Shown here: positions 43,033 to 51,784 of the stretch, piece by piece
How positions within the stretch are numbered: the first letter of the stretch is position 1
How the letters are laid out: every line of letters starts with the position of its first letter
Assembly (NCBI GenBank): GCA_943367595.1
Contig: CALRJS020000002.1
Span: forward strand, 62,001 to 126,000
DNA length: 64,000 nucleotides
Direction of reading: 5' to 3'
Origin: MW101C3 sp943367595
Lineage (GTDB): Bacteria > Cyanobacteriota > Cyanobacteriia > PCC-6307 > Cyanobiaceae
The notes under the pieces: generated by a model
Seen by the model: the letters and a program-made list of their open reading frames with translations, nothing else
What the model was told of the DNA's origin: nothing
Database searches by the model: none
Made by a program: the position numbers and the translations under genes

Positions 43033-44762
43033 GGAACCAACTGCAACCATTGCTCGCGCAGGGCCAAGGCGGCCGCCGGGCCATCGGGATCCGGCTGCAG
43101 GCTCCAGCTCTGCACGGCCGGCGCTGCGGGTTGCAGGGAAAGGCATCGCAGTCTGCCGTGCCGCCCGATCGTGAGGTTGTGGCTCCGACCCTCCTGCCAC
43201 CGGTGCGTGAGATCGCTGGGCTTGTGCAGCCGCCAGCCATCCAGGGCAATCAGCTCATCCGCCACGCACAGGCCCGCCGCTTCCGCCGGGCTGTGGCGCG
43301 CCACCTTCTGAACGCTGAGCCTCGAATTGGATGTGCTGCAGACCAGGCCGGTGAAGGGAGCGGTGTCCTGTTGGGGCATCAGCACCAGGCCCACGCCGCG
43401 CAGCGCCTCGCGCAGGGGCGGATCCTCCTGCCCCTCCAGCCAGGCAGGCAGTTGCTCACGCAGCTCAGGCAGCTGGGCGGCAAAGGCCTCGACCAGATCG
43501 GCTTCGCTGTAGCCCCGTCGCCAGCGGCCGTGCGTGTGCCACAGCGCACGCAGCACGGCAGCCAGTGATGACCCGGCCCGGCGCAGCTGCAGATCCAGCA
43601 CCAGGGCCACGACGGCACCTTTGAGGTAGTAACTGATCTGATTGTCTCCGCTGTAGGCGTCCTGCCGGTAGAGCTTCACCCAGGCTTCCTGGCTGCTCTG
43701 GCGCAGGGTCTGGCCGAGCAGGCGGCCGGGGGTGAGCAGGTAGCGGCTGAGCTCAGCGCCCAGGTCGTCCCACAGGTCGGCGTCGGTGCCGATGCCGGCG
43801 AGCCGTGGCAGGAACTGGTCGTAGTAGCTGGTCACCCCCTCGGCGAACCAGAGGCTGGGAACCACCATGGGGCGGTCGTAGTCGATCGGGGTGAGCTCCG
43901 CCGGCCGCAGCCGCCTCACGTTCCACTGGTGCAGGTATTCATGGCCCACCAGCTGGAGAAATCTGCGGTAGCCACCGGGCTTGGCCAGCTCCTCCAGGCC
44001 GTACTGCAGCACGGTGGCGTTGTCGTGTTCAAGGCCGCCGAAGCCCCGCTCCAGCAGGTGCAGCACAAACAGGTAGTCCGCGGCGGCCGGAGCCGCTTCA
44101 CCCATCAGCCGGCAGCAGGCGGAGCACACCGCCGCCACGTCGTCGAGCAGCTGTGGGTAGCGCTCCAGCAGCGGATTCGGGTCTCCCCCCACCGCCGACC
44201 AGCACACCCAGCGGTGCGGCACCCCGTGCACCACGAAGTCATGGCAGCGGTGCGGGCCGGCTTCCACGGGGGTATCCACCAGCTGGTCGAAGCTGTCTGC
44301 GATCCAGCGGTGGTCGCTCGGTCTGTCCAGGGAGGGCAGCGGCACGAAGGGCTCCCAGCCGTCCGGCAGCAGCAGGTGCAGATGGTGCGGCGTCCAGCGC
44401 GCGCCGTTCACCTGCAGGGCCAGGGCGGCCAGGGTCAGGCAAGCGTGGTCGTCGTCGAGGTGGCAGGTGCGCACCGTGAGCTCGGTGGCCATGGCGGCGT
44501 AGCGCAGCTCCGCCGGCAGCGCTGGTTCGAGCTGGGCTGTCCACACCGACGGCTCACGCCGCACCAGCGGCACCACGGCTCCCGCCTGCACCAGCTCCAG
44601 GTTCTGCAGCTGGCGCACGTAATCGCGCTGCAGGTACGAACCCGGTGTCCACACCGGCAGGCGCAGCTCCAGCGCCTGGTGGGTGGGAGTGAAGCGAAGC
44701 CGACAGCGGATCAGATGCTGGCGAGACGCCGTCAGATCCAGTGTGAGCTCCACCGGATCCAA
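43026..44762 (-). CDS. M61-family (glycyl aminopeptidase-like) metallopeptidase with PDZ domain
   Basis: 578 residues from a TTG at 44762; a GTG three codons later (44753) is also plausible. Zinc motif HExxH in QLVGHEYLHQWNVRRLRPAE, third ligand Glu in SLWFAEGVTSYYDQFLPRL. The N-terminal beta domain begins VELTLDLTASRQHLIRCRLR. The PDZ domain is C-terminal (about 470-560; LQKVARHSPAEAAGLCVADE, LIALDGWRLHK). M61 enzymes prefer N-terminal Gly or Ala peptides. No signal peptide is evident, so location is uncertain. It follows the Ycf35 gene by 5 nt and overlaps the amidase gene, suggesting one transcript. Confidence 0.9.
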   Translation of the reverse strand: MDPVELTLDLTASRQHLIRCRLRFTPTHQALELRLPVWTPGSYLQRDYVRQLQNLELVQAGAVVPLVRREPSVWTAQLEPALPAELRYAAMATELTVRTCHLDDDHACLTLAALALQVNGARWTPHHLHLLLPDGWEPFVPLPSLDRPSDHRWIADSFDQLVDTPVEAGPHRCHDFVVHGVPHRWVCWSAVGGDPNPLLERYPQLLDDVAAVCSACCRLMGEAAPAAADYLFVLHLLERGFGGLEHDNATVLQYGLEELAKPGGYRRFLQLVGHEYLHQWNVRRLRPAELTPIDYDRPMVVPSLWFAEGVTSYYDQFLPRLAGIGTDADLWDDLGAELSRYLLTPGRLLGQTLRQSSQEAWVKLYRQDAYSGDNQISYYLKGAVVALVLDLQLRRAGSSLAAVLRALWHTHGRWRRGYSEADLVEAFAAQLPELREQLPAWLEGQEDPPLREALRGVGLVLMPQQDTAPFTGLVCSTSNSRLSVQKVARHSPAEAAGLCVADELIALDGWRLHKPSDLTHRWQEGRSHNLTIGRHGRLRCLSLQPAAPAVQSWSLQPDPDGPAAALALREQWLQLVPC

Positions 44763-44767
44763 GGGCG

Positions 44768-45109
44768 TCAGGCGGCGAGGTGAACGTGAGCCTGGGGCAG
44801 CTCGCGCATCGCCTGGGCCAGGGCGACGCGGGCGGCGTAGCTGCGGGTGACCGCCGCCAGGAATCGCTGCATATCAAGGGAGCGGCTGAGCCGCTGCAGG
44901 TCCCCCACCACGGCCAGGGAGCCGTCACGCTGGCGTTGCCAGCCCAGTGCAGCGCCATCGAGGCGCACCTTCACCGCCACCGGCACCTGCTCATCGTTGA
45001 AGCCCTGCAGCACACCACCTGTCTGAGGGCTCGCACCGAGTTCCTCAAGGGTGGCGACCAAGTGATCGAGATCGCTCACGACCGTTGGCAGGATGGAAAG
45101 GTGGGACAT
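44768..45109 (-). CDS. ycf35: DUF1257 / Ycf35-like protein
   Basis: 113 residues from the ATG at 45109. Starts MSHLSILPTVVSDLDHLVAT with a hydrophilic middle (VPVAVKVRLDGAALGWQRQR) and ends ALAQAMRELPQAHVHLAA. Matches DUF1257, known in algal plastids as Ycf35; function unknown in cyanobacteria and plastids. Its start codon overlaps the divergent purN start in a shared CATG, so the two 5' ends must share a promoter region within each other's coding sequence. Confidence 0.85.
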   Translation of the reverse strand: MSHLSILPTVVSDLDHLVATLEELGASPQTGGVLQGFNDEQVPVAVKVRLDGAALGWQRQRDGSLAVVGDLQRLSRSLDMQRFLAAVTRSYAARVALAQAMRELPQAHVHLAA

Positions 45110-45806
45110 GAACCCGATGCCTGCTGCGGCAGACCATAGCGACGTGAACGCCGGCATCCAGTGGCCGTTGTCACAGCCCTGGCCGGCGGCGCACCCTCCG
45201 CTGCGGCTGGGAGTGATGGCCTCGGGCCACGGCTCGAACTTCGAGGCGCTGGTGGCCAGTGCCCGCCACGGCGACCTCAACGCCGGTGTGGAGCTGCTGG
45301 TGGTGAACCAGCCGGGCTGCGGGGCCATTGAGCGGGCCGAACGGCTGGGCATTCCCTGGCGTCTGCTCGATCACCGTGGCTTCAGCAGCCGGGAAGCGCT
45401 GGATGGCGCCCTGATCGAAGCCTTCACGCAGGCTGAGGTGGATCTGGTGGTGATGGCCGGCTGGATGCGGATCGTCACCCCCGTGCTGATCGAGGCCTTT
45501 CCGCAGCGTCTGGTGAACATCCATCCGTCCTTGCTGCCCAGCTTTCGCGGCGTCGATGCGATCGGTCAGGCGCTGGCGGCGGGGGTGACCCTGGCGGGCT
45601 GCAGCGCCCACCTGGTGACCGCCGAAGTGGATGGGGGGCCGATCCTGGCCCAGGCCGCCGTGCCGGTGTGCCCCGGCGATGATCATGCCCGCCTGGCGGC
45701 GCGCATCCAGCAGCAGGAGCACCGGATCCTGCCGCTGGCGGTGGCACTGGCCGCCGAACGGCTGGCAGAGGCCAGCGCAGCCCGGCCGCTGCCGGCTCAG
45801 GGATAG
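45108..45806 (+). CDS. purN: Phosphoribosylglycinamide formyltransferase
   Basis: 232 residues if the ATG at 45108 is used; an ATG at 45117 is also possible. It adds a formyl group from formyltetrahydrofolate to GAR in purine synthesis. Formyltransferase fold: LRLGVMASGHGSNFEALVAS, then VVMAGWMRIVTPVLIEAF, active-site Asn and His in NIHPSLLPSFRGVDAIGQAL, and Asp in HLVTAEVDGGPILAQAAVPV. About 25 extra N-terminal residues precede the fold, so the true start may be further downstream. It overlaps argC at the 3' ends by 10 bp. Confidence 0.92.
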   Translation: MNPMPAAADHSDVNAGIQWPLSQPWPAAHPPLRLGVMASGHGSNFEALVASARHGDLNAGVELLVVNQPGCGAIERAERLGIPWRLLDHRGFSSREALDGALIEAFTQAEVDLVVMAGWMRIVTPVLIEAFPQRLVNIHPSLLPSFRGVDAIGQALAAGVTLAGCSAHLVTAEVDGGPILAQAAVPVCPGDDHARLAARIQQQEHRILPLAVALAAERLAEASAARPLPAQG

Positions 45807-46873
45807 AAGGGCAGCAGCGGCAGGCCGGTGCAGGCGGGCAGCCCCGCCAGCAGGTTGAGGCACTGCACGCCCTGTCCGGCCTGGCCCTTCACCAGGTTGT
45901 CGATGGCGCACATCACGATCAGCTGGCTGGTGCGCGCATCCACCTGCACCGACAACAGGGCTCGGTTGGTCTGCCGCACCCACTTGGTGGAGGGATAGGT
46001 GCCCACCGGCAGCACCTCCACGCAGGGGCTCTGGCGGTACGCGGCCTGCAGCAGCGTGGTGCAGTCGGCGGCGGTGAGGCCGGGATCCCGCAGGCGGCCG
46101 TAAACGGTGGCCAGCAGCCCGCGCACCATCGGCATCAGGTGAGGGGTGAACTGCAGCCGGATCGGTTGACCGGCCGTGCGGCTGGCGGATTCCTCAATCT
46201 CGCTGGTGTGGCGATGGCCCACCACTCCATAAGGCGCCACCGCTTCGCCGGCCTCGGCCAGCAACAGGTTCTCCTTGGCGGCTCTGCCACCACCGGAGGT
46301 GCCGGTCTTGGCGTCGATGATGATCCCGCTGGTTTCAATCAGGCCCTGGCTGAGAAACGGCATCAGCGCCAGCAGACTGGCTGTGGGGAAACAGCCGGGG
46401 GCTGCCACCAGCCGGGCAGCGGCGATCGCCTCCCGCTCCCACTCCACCAGGCCGTACACCGCTTCTTCGCACAGGGCGTCGTCGTGGCGCGGATGCTCCT
46501 GGGCTTCCGCTGCATACACGCTTTTCCACTGGCTCAAGGAGCGGTAGCGGTAGTCAGCGGAGAGATCCACCACCTTCACCCCGCGCGCTACCAGATCGGG
46601 AACGAGACGCGAGGCGAGGCCGTTCGGCAGGCTCAGCACCGCCAGATCGGCCTCCGCGGCGATGGCGTCGGGTTCTGGCACGCGCACCACCAGATCCCTG
46701 GACAGCGGCAGAAACGGCGTGATCGCATTCCAGCGCTTGCCGGCACTGCGTTCTCCACCCAGAAAGGTCACCTCCAGGTGGGGGTGGTCATGCAGCAGCC
46801 GCAGGGTCTGCAGACCGCCATAGCCACTGGCGCCGATCACGGCCACGCGCCGGGCTGGTTCTGTAGGAGCCAT
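45797..46873 (-). CDS. argC: N-acetyl-gamma-glutamyl-phosphate reductase
   Basis: 358 residues from the ATG at 46873. It reduces N-acetylglutamyl phosphate to the semialdehyde in arginine synthesis. NADP fold: RRVAVIGASGYGGLQTLRLL; catalytic Cys in VAAPGCFPTASLLALM; conserved His in GVVGHRHTSEIEESASRT; the tail has IDNLVKGQAGQGVQCLNLLA, typical of the family. Divergent from ribBA with about 76 bp between starts, and convergent with purN. Confidence 0.96.
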   Translation of the reverse strand: MAPTEPARRVAVIGASGYGGLQTLRLLHDHPHLEVTFLGGERSAGKRWNAITPFLPLSRDLVVRVPEPDAIAAEADLAVLSLPNGLASRLVPDLVARGVKVVDLSADYRYRSLSQWKSVYAAEAQEHPRHDDALCEEAVYGLVEWEREAIAAARLVAAPGCFPTASLLALMPFLSQGLIETSGIIIDAKTGTSGGGRAAKENLLLAEAGEAVAPYGVVGHRHTSEIEESASRTAGQPIRLQFTPHLMPMVRGLLATVYGRLRDPGLTAADCTTLLQAAYRQSPCVEVLPVGTYPSTKWVRQTNRALLSVQVDARTSQLIVMCAIDNLVKGQAGQGVQCLNLLAGLPACTGLPLLPFYP

Positions 46874-46949
46874 GCGGTAGCAATTGGGAGGGGAAAGCGT
46901 ACTGGTCGTCCTGCGATGTCTCCACGGAACGCAGGTGCGCTGGTGGAGA

Positions 46950-48713
46950 ATGAACGTTGATGGTTCACGTCCCCTGGCTCTCCGTTCCGGCCCGCTCCAC
47001 GATCTCGGCAGCGTCGAGGCGTCATCGCCAGCGGCGCAGGTAGGAGGCGGCGATGCTGCAGAACCGGCCATCCGGTTTGATCCCGTGGCGGATGCCTTGG
47101 CGGCCATTCGCAACGGCGAAATGGTGGTGGTGGTGGATGACGAAAACCGTGAAAACGAAGGCGATCTGATCTGCGCGGCCCAGTTCGCCACACCGGAACA
47201 GATCAACTTCATGGCCACCGAAGCCCGGGGTCTGATCTGCCTGGCGATGGAAGGCGAGCGCCTCGATGCGCTGGAACTGCCGCTGATGGTGGATCGCAAC
47301 ACCGACAGCAATCAGACCGCTTTCACCGTGAGCGTGGACGCGGGCCCTGAGAACGGCGTGTCCACCGGCATCTCCGCCGACGATCGGGCCCGGACCATCC
47401 AGGTGGCGATCCATCCCCAGAGCCGGCCCCACGATCTGCGCCGGCCCGGCCACATCTTTCCCTTGCGCGCCAAGCGCGGCGGCGTGCTCAAGCGTGCCGG
47501 CCACACCGAGGCGGCGGTAGATCTTTCCCGTCTGGCTGGGCTGTATCCCGCCGGCGTGATCTGTGAGATCCAGAATCCTGATGGTTCCATGGCCCGGCTG
47601 CCCCAACTGCAGACGTACGCACGCCAGCACGGATTGAGGCTGATCAGCATCGCCGATCTGATCAGTTATCGCCTCACCACCGAACGGTTCGTGCGGCGTC
47701 AGGCGGAAGCCATGATGCCCAGCGCCTTCGGCACCTTCCGCGCGATCGGCTATCGCAACGAACACGACGGCAGCGAACACGTGGCGATCGTGAAGGGCAA
47801 CCCGGAACGTTCCACCGGCTCGGTGCTGGTGCGGGTGCACTCCGAATGCCTCACCGGCGATGCCTTCGGTTCCCTCCGCTGTGACTGCCGGCCCCAGCTG
47901 GAAGCCGCTTTGCGCATGATCGAGGACGCCGGCGAAGGCATCGTGGTGTATCTGCGCCAGGAAGGGCGCGGCATCGGCCTGATCAACAAGCTCAAGGCCT
48001 ACAGCCTCCAGGACGGCGGCCTCGACACAGTGGAGGCCAACGAGCGCCTGGGTTTTCCCGCCGATCTGCGTAACTACGGCGTAGGCGCCCAGATCCTCAG
48101 CGATCTGGGGGTGAAGCGGCTGCGCCTGATCACCAACAACCCCCGCAAGATCGCCGGCCTGGGTGGCTACGGCCTCCAGGTCGACGACCGCGTGCCGCTG
48201 GAGATGGACGCGGGCCTGCACAACGCGGCCTATCTGAGCACCAAGCGTCTGAAGCTGGGGCATCTGCTGATGCAGCCCCCCGGCCTGGAGCCCCCCCAGC
48301 CCACCAGCCTCGGCCTCACGGCGGTGCTGGCCTGGCAAGGCAGTGGCAACGATCCCGCCCGCACCGAAGCGGAGCACTGGCCCCAGCTGCGTGCCTGGGC
48401 CCAGCAGCGCAGCCTCGACCTGCGGCGGGAAGAGCATCCCCGTCTCCTGGCCCTGCTGCAGCAACCGGAGCTGGCCCTCCTGCTGGCTTCCACCGATGGT
48501 CACGCCCTCGGCCGCGACGACCTCACCGCCTTGCTCGGCCTGTTGGCGGAATGGCCCGGCTGCAGGGCGGTCACCCTGCTGCTCACCCCCGATGCCCAGC
48601 GCAGCAGCCACCCCAGCGCCACCCTGGAAGCGGAACTGCGGCCGCTGCTGGAGTTGCGCCAGGACGGCCCCACCCTGCCCCGCCAACCCGGCTCGCTGCT
48701 GCGCTGGCAGTGA
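46950..48713 (+). CDS. ribBA: Bifunctional DHBP synthase / GTP cyclohydrolase II
   Basis: 587 residues. It performs both entry reactions of riboflavin synthesis. RibB half (about 50-250): MVVVVDDENRENEGDLICAA, TGISADDRARTIQVAIHPQS, HIFPLRAKRGGVLKRAGHTE. RibA half (about 255-450): zinc Cys in CLTGDAFGSLRCDCRPQL, YLRQEGRGIGLINKLKAYSL, and LITNNPRKIAGLGGYGL. A further 140 residues after residue 450 (GLTAVLAWQGSGNDPARTEA and on) are not part of either catalytic domain and are unassigned. GGAG precedes the ATG closely. The last codons and stop are duplicated in the following spacer (see the 43-nt repeat). Confidence 0.96.
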   Translation: MNVDGSRPLALRSGPLHDLGSVEASSPAAQVGGGDAAEPAIRFDPVADALAAIRNGEMVVVVDDENRENEGDLICAAQFATPEQINFMATEARGLICLAMEGERLDALELPLMVDRNTDSNQTAFTVSVDAGPENGVSTGISADDRARTIQVAIHPQSRPHDLRRPGHIFPLRAKRGGVLKRAGHTEAAVDLSRLAGLYPAGVICEIQNPDGSMARLPQLQTYARQHGLRLISIADLISYRLTTERFVRRQAEAMMPSAFGTFRAIGYRNEHDGSEHVAIVKGNPERSTGSVLVRVHSECLTGDAFGSLRCDCRPQLEAALRMIEDAGEGIVVYLRQEGRGIGLINKLKAYSLQDGGLDTVEANERLGFPADLRNYGVGAQILSDLGVKRLRLITNNPRKIAGLGGYGLQVDDRVPLEMDAGLHNAAYLSTKRLKLGHLLMQPPGLEPPQPTSLGLTAVLAWQGSGNDPARTEAEHWPQLRAWAQQRSLDLRREEHPRLLALLQQPELALLLASTDGHALGRDDLTALLGLLAEWPGCRAVTLLLTPDAQRSSHPSATLEAELRPLLELRQDGPTLPRQPGSLLRWQ

Positions 48714-48760
48714 GCGAGTCTGAGGCGGTGAGCCGGAGGCAGTGCGCTGGCAGTGAGCCG
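48701..48760. repeat. 43-nt direct duplication including the ribBA stop codon
   Basis: GCGCTGGCAGTGAGC at 48701 recurs at 48744, so the codons for the last residues and the TGA of ribBA were duplicated into the 3' spacer. GGTGAGCCGGAGGCAGT lies between. The second copy is incomplete. Confidence 0.75.
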
Positions 48761-48814
48761 GATCGATCAGGTCCCGCCGTTGGATGGCGGATTGGTCAAC
48801 CCGGCCAGAGGCGT

Positions 48815-49255
48815 TCAGGCCAGGATTGTCACCTTGTTGATCTTGGTGCCCTTGCGGATAGCGAGCACCACATCCACGTTTGAAGCCTGGCCGAACACGG
48901 TGTGAACCCCATCAAGGTGCGGTTGGGCGTCGTGGCACAGGAAGAACTGACTGCCGCCGGTGTTCTTGCCGGCGTGGGCCATCGAGAGGGTGCCGGCCTG
49001 GTGCTTGCGGCTGTTGATCTCACAAGGGATCTTGTAGCCGGGGCCACCGGTGCCGGGGGCGCCGGCTGCGCCGGGCCGGGTGTTGGGGCAGCCGCCCTGA
49101 GCCATGAAGCCATCGATGACGCGATGGAAGGCCAGGCCGGCATAGAAACCGGCTTCGGCCAGCTTCACGAAGTTGGCCACCGTTGCGGGCGCATCGGCAT
49201 CGAACAGTTCGATCTCCACGGTGCCGGCATCGGTCTCCATCTGGGCTTTGGTCAC
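48815..49255 (-). CDS. Cyclophilin-type peptidyl-prolyl isomerase
   Basis: 146 residues, single cyclophilin domain with no signal peptide, so probably cytoplasmic. Diagnostic segments: GTVEIELFDADAPATVANFV, FHRVIDGFMAQGGCPNT, GTLSMAHAGKNTGGSQFFLC, HLDGVHTVFGQASNVDVV. It speeds cis-trans isomerisation of proline peptide bonds during folding. It stands alone between convergent ribBA and divergent mtnP. Confidence 0.95.
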   Translation of the reverse strand: MTKAQMETDAGTVEIELFDADAPATVANFVKLAEAGFYAGLAFHRVIDGFMAQGGCPNTRPGAAGAPGTGGPGYKIPCEINSRKHQAGTLSMAHAGKNTGGSQFFLCHDAQPHLDGVHTVFGQASNVDVVLAIRKGTKINKVTILA

Positions 49256-49344
49256 GGCAGGCTCGGGAAAAACGGACTTTATCCACTCTCAGGTAGAACA
49301 GTGCCCCACCCTCCGCTCGGGGATCTCCCCTCACCCCTGACGTC

Positions 49345-50289
49345 ATGAGTGCCACCGCTCCCGCTCCCAACGGCTCCGCTCATGACCTGGGCAGTGCCCG
49401 GCTTGGCATCCTCGGCGGCAGTGGCCTCTACGCCATGGAAGGCCTGGAGGATGTGCGGGAGCTCTCGCTCGACACCCCCTTCGGCGCTCCTTCCGACAGC
49501 CTGCGGCTGGGCCGGCTCGGCGGCCTCGAGGTGGTGTTCCTGGCGCGGCACGGTCGCCACCACAGCCTTACGCCCACCGAGGTGCCCTACCGGGCCAACA
49601 TCTGGGCCCTGCGCTCTCTGGGAGTGCGCTGGATCCTCTCCTGCTCGGCGGTCGGGTCGCTGCAGGAGCCGCTGCGCCCGCTCGACATGCTGGTGCCGGA
49701 TCAGTTCATCGATCGCACCCACCAACGCCCGCTGAGCTTCTTCGGCAATGGCGCCGTGGCCCATGTGGGCATCGCCGATCCTTTCTGTCCCAGCCTCAGC
49801 CGTCTGCTGGCCGACGTGGCCGACAGCCTCATGCCCGCCGGCCGCCAGCTGCACCGCAGCGGCACTTACCTCTGCATGGAAGGTCCCGCCTTCTCCACCC
49901 GCGCTGAATCCAACCTCTATCGCAGCTGGGGGTGCTCGGTGATCGGCATGACGAACCACAGCGAGGCTCGCCTGGCGCGGGAGGCGGAGATCGCCTACGC
50001 CACCCTGGCCATGGTCACCGACTACGACTGCTGGCACAGCGATCATGCCTCGGTGAGCGTGGAGCTGGTGATCCAGAACCTGCACGCCAATGCGCAGCTG
50101 GCGCAGCAGGTGGTCAAGGTGGCGGTCGAGCGCATCGCCGCCCAGCGGCCCGCCAGCAGCGCCCACAGCGCCCTGCGCAATGCCCTGATGACGCCGAAGG
50201 AGCGGGTGCCAGCCGAAACGCGTGAAAAGCTCGACCTGCTCACCGCCCCCTACTGGGGCCCCTTCGTGCCGGCTGAAGCTGCCGCCTAG
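49345..50289 (+). CDS. mtnP: S-methyl-5'-thioadenosine phosphorylase
   Basis: 314 residues. It phosphorolyses methylthioadenosine to adenine and methylthioribose phosphate. Purine phosphorylase fold: LGILGGSGLYAMEGLEDVRE, phosphate and base region FLARHGRHHSLTPTEVPYRA, SGTYLCMEGPAFSTRAESNL, then YRSWGCSVIGMTNHSEARLA, and VTDYDCWHSDHASVSVELV. The length includes a short Ala/Ser N-terminus and a normal C-terminus. It is convergent with murQ (35 bp between stops). Confidence 0.95.
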   Translation: MSATAPAPNGSAHDLGSARLGILGGSGLYAMEGLEDVRELSLDTPFGAPSDSLRLGRLGGLEVVFLARHGRHHSLTPTEVPYRANIWALRSLGVRWILSCSAVGSLQEPLRPLDMLVPDQFIDRTHQRPLSFFGNGAVAHVGIADPFCPSLSRLLADVADSLMPAGRQLHRSGTYLCMEGPAFSTRAESNLYRSWGCSVIGMTNHSEARLAREAEIAYATLAMVTDYDCWHSDHASVSVELVIQNLHANAQLAQQVVKVAVERIAAQRPASSAHSALRNALMTPKERVPAETREKLDLLTAPYWGPFVPAEAAA

Positions 50290-50324
50290 ACAAGCCCGTC
50301 CACCCGGGCGCCCGCCCCAGGCGC

Positions 50325-51272
50325 TCAGTGGCTGAGCTGGACGCCGAGGGCGGCCAGAGCTGGCCGCAGGTGGCCGCCGGCCGCATCGAGCGCCGCCGCC
50401 GCCGCTGCGGCATCCAGATCCGTGACCGCCATCAGCAGGGCCCGCTTCACGGAGCCGCCCGCGGCCTCGAGCAGCTGGATGCCGCGCGCACGCTCCACCC
50501 CAGCCAGATCCCGCAGGATGCGAAGGGCCCGGTCTTCCAGCTTGCTGTTGGTGACTGCCACATCCACCATGCGGTTGCCGTGCACCTTGCCCAGCTTCAC
50601 CATCACGCCGGTGGAGAGGATGTTGAGCGCCATCTTGGTGGCGGTGCCGGCCTTGAGCCGGGTGGAGCCGGTCACCAGCTCAGGGCCGGTGAGCAGGCGG
50701 ATGTCGATGTCGCAGGGCATCGGCGCCTGTGAGGTGGGCACGCAGGCCATGCCGATCGTGAGGGCGCCGAGGCGCCGCGCATGCTGGAGAGCGCCATGCA
50801 CATAGGGGGTGGTGCCGCCGGCGGCGATTCCCACCAGCGCGTCGGCGCTGCAGAAACCGCGAGCTTCCAGATCGCTCTGGCCGGCTTCGGCGCGGTCTTC
50901 CAGGCCTTCGGAGCTGCGCAGCAGGGCCGGCGCCCCACCCGCCAGCACGCCTTGCACGAGCTCGGGCGGGCTGCAGAAGGTAGGCGGGCACTCGGCGGCA
51001 TCCAGCACACCCAGGCGGCCGGAGGTGCCGGCACCCAGGTAAAAGAGCCTGCCGCCGGCGCGCAGCCGGCTCACGATCGCGTCGACGGCGGCGCTGAGCG
51101 CCGGTGCCGCTGCTGCAACCGCCAGTTGGGAGCAGCGCTCCTCTTCGCAGAACAGGTCCACGATGGCGCGGGTTTCCAGCTGATCAAGCGCGCTGCTGGC
51201 GGGATTGGGCTGCTCGGTGAGCAGGTGACCGCGGTCGCCGGCGGTCACACCGAAGGCGGAGGCCTGGCTCAT
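50325..51272 (-). CDS. murQ: N-acetylmuramic acid 6-phosphate etherase
   Basis: 315 residues, SIS-domain lyase that removes lactate from MurNAc 6-phosphate, part of peptidoglycan recycling. LTEQPNPASSALDQLETRAI, then RLFYLGAGTSGRLGVLDAAE, CPPTFCSPPELVQGVLAGG, and STRLKAGTATKMALNILSTG. The final UBA-like segment (RALLMAVTDLDAAAAAAAL) is usual. Start codon overlaps the stop of the DUF3110 gene by 4 bp (ATGA), so translation is probably coupled. No MurNAc transporter or NagZ is in the window. Confidence 0.95.
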   Translation of the reverse strand: MSQASAFGVTAGDRGHLLTEQPNPASSALDQLETRAIVDLFCEEERCSQLAVAAAAPALSAAVDAIVSRLRAGGRLFYLGAGTSGRLGVLDAAECPPTFCSPPELVQGVLAGGAPALLRSSEGLEDRAEAGQSDLEARGFCSADALVGIAAGGTTPYVHGALQHARRLGALTIGMACVPTSQAPMPCDIDIRLLTGPELVTGSTRLKAGTATKMALNILSTGVMVKLGKVHGNRMVDVAVTNSKLEDRALRILRDLAGVERARGIQLLEAAGGSVKRALLMAVTDLDAAAAAAALDAAGGHLRPALAALGVQLSH

Positions 51273-51721
51273 AGCAAGCCTTCAAGCCGGCGCCGAAAGG
51301 CTTCCAGCTCATCGCTGGCCGCAGAAACCTCGGCGTCGGCCACGCCGTCATCGGTGGAAACCAGGCCAGCAGAGGCTTCTGCCGCACCACTGGGCTCGCT
51401 GTCGTCCTCGTTCCAACGGCTCACATCCATGTTGCGTTCCGGCGGCGAGATCCACAGCCGCTCCTCCGGCGACTGGGGCAGGAAGCCCTTCTCGACGAAG
51501 CGTGCCTCGTAGCCCGCCTGGGCGCAGAACAGCTCCATCTCCTCCCGTTCCAGCGCCTCCACCGAAGGCAGCGGAAAATCCTGGGCCTCCAGCAAGCCCG
51601 CATAGCGTTCGGCGTCCTCGGGGTCTTCGAACAGCAGCACCACCGTGTGGCCGCCGAGTTCGAGCGAATGGATGCCTTCGTTGTCCGTGCCGGCGTCAAA
51701 CAGCAACACATGGACCGTCAT
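51269..51721 (-). CDS. DUF3110 family protein
   Basis: 150 residues from the ATG at 51721; an in-frame ATG at 51739 is possible. Starts MTVHVLLFDAGTDNEGIHSL, then HTVVLLFEDPEDAERYAGLL and FCAQAGYEARFVEKGFLP. These match the short cyanobacterial and plant DUF3110 domain, function unknown. The tail is acidic and low-complexity. The 4-bp overlap with murQ places both in one operon, but no functional link to cell-wall recycling is established. Confidence 0.82.
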   Translation of the reverse strand: MTVHVLLFDAGTDNEGIHSLELGGHTVVLLFEDPEDAERYAGLLEAQDFPLPSVEALEREEMELFCAQAGYEARFVEKGFLPQSPEERLWISPPERNMDVSRWNEDDSEPSGAAEASAGLVSTDDGVADAEVSAASDELEAFRRRLEGLL

Positions 51722-51784
51722 CGAGCGCTCCAACGCCATGAGGGCAGTGTCTCACCCCGCGCCAGTGGTCAGCTCAGGCACCGG

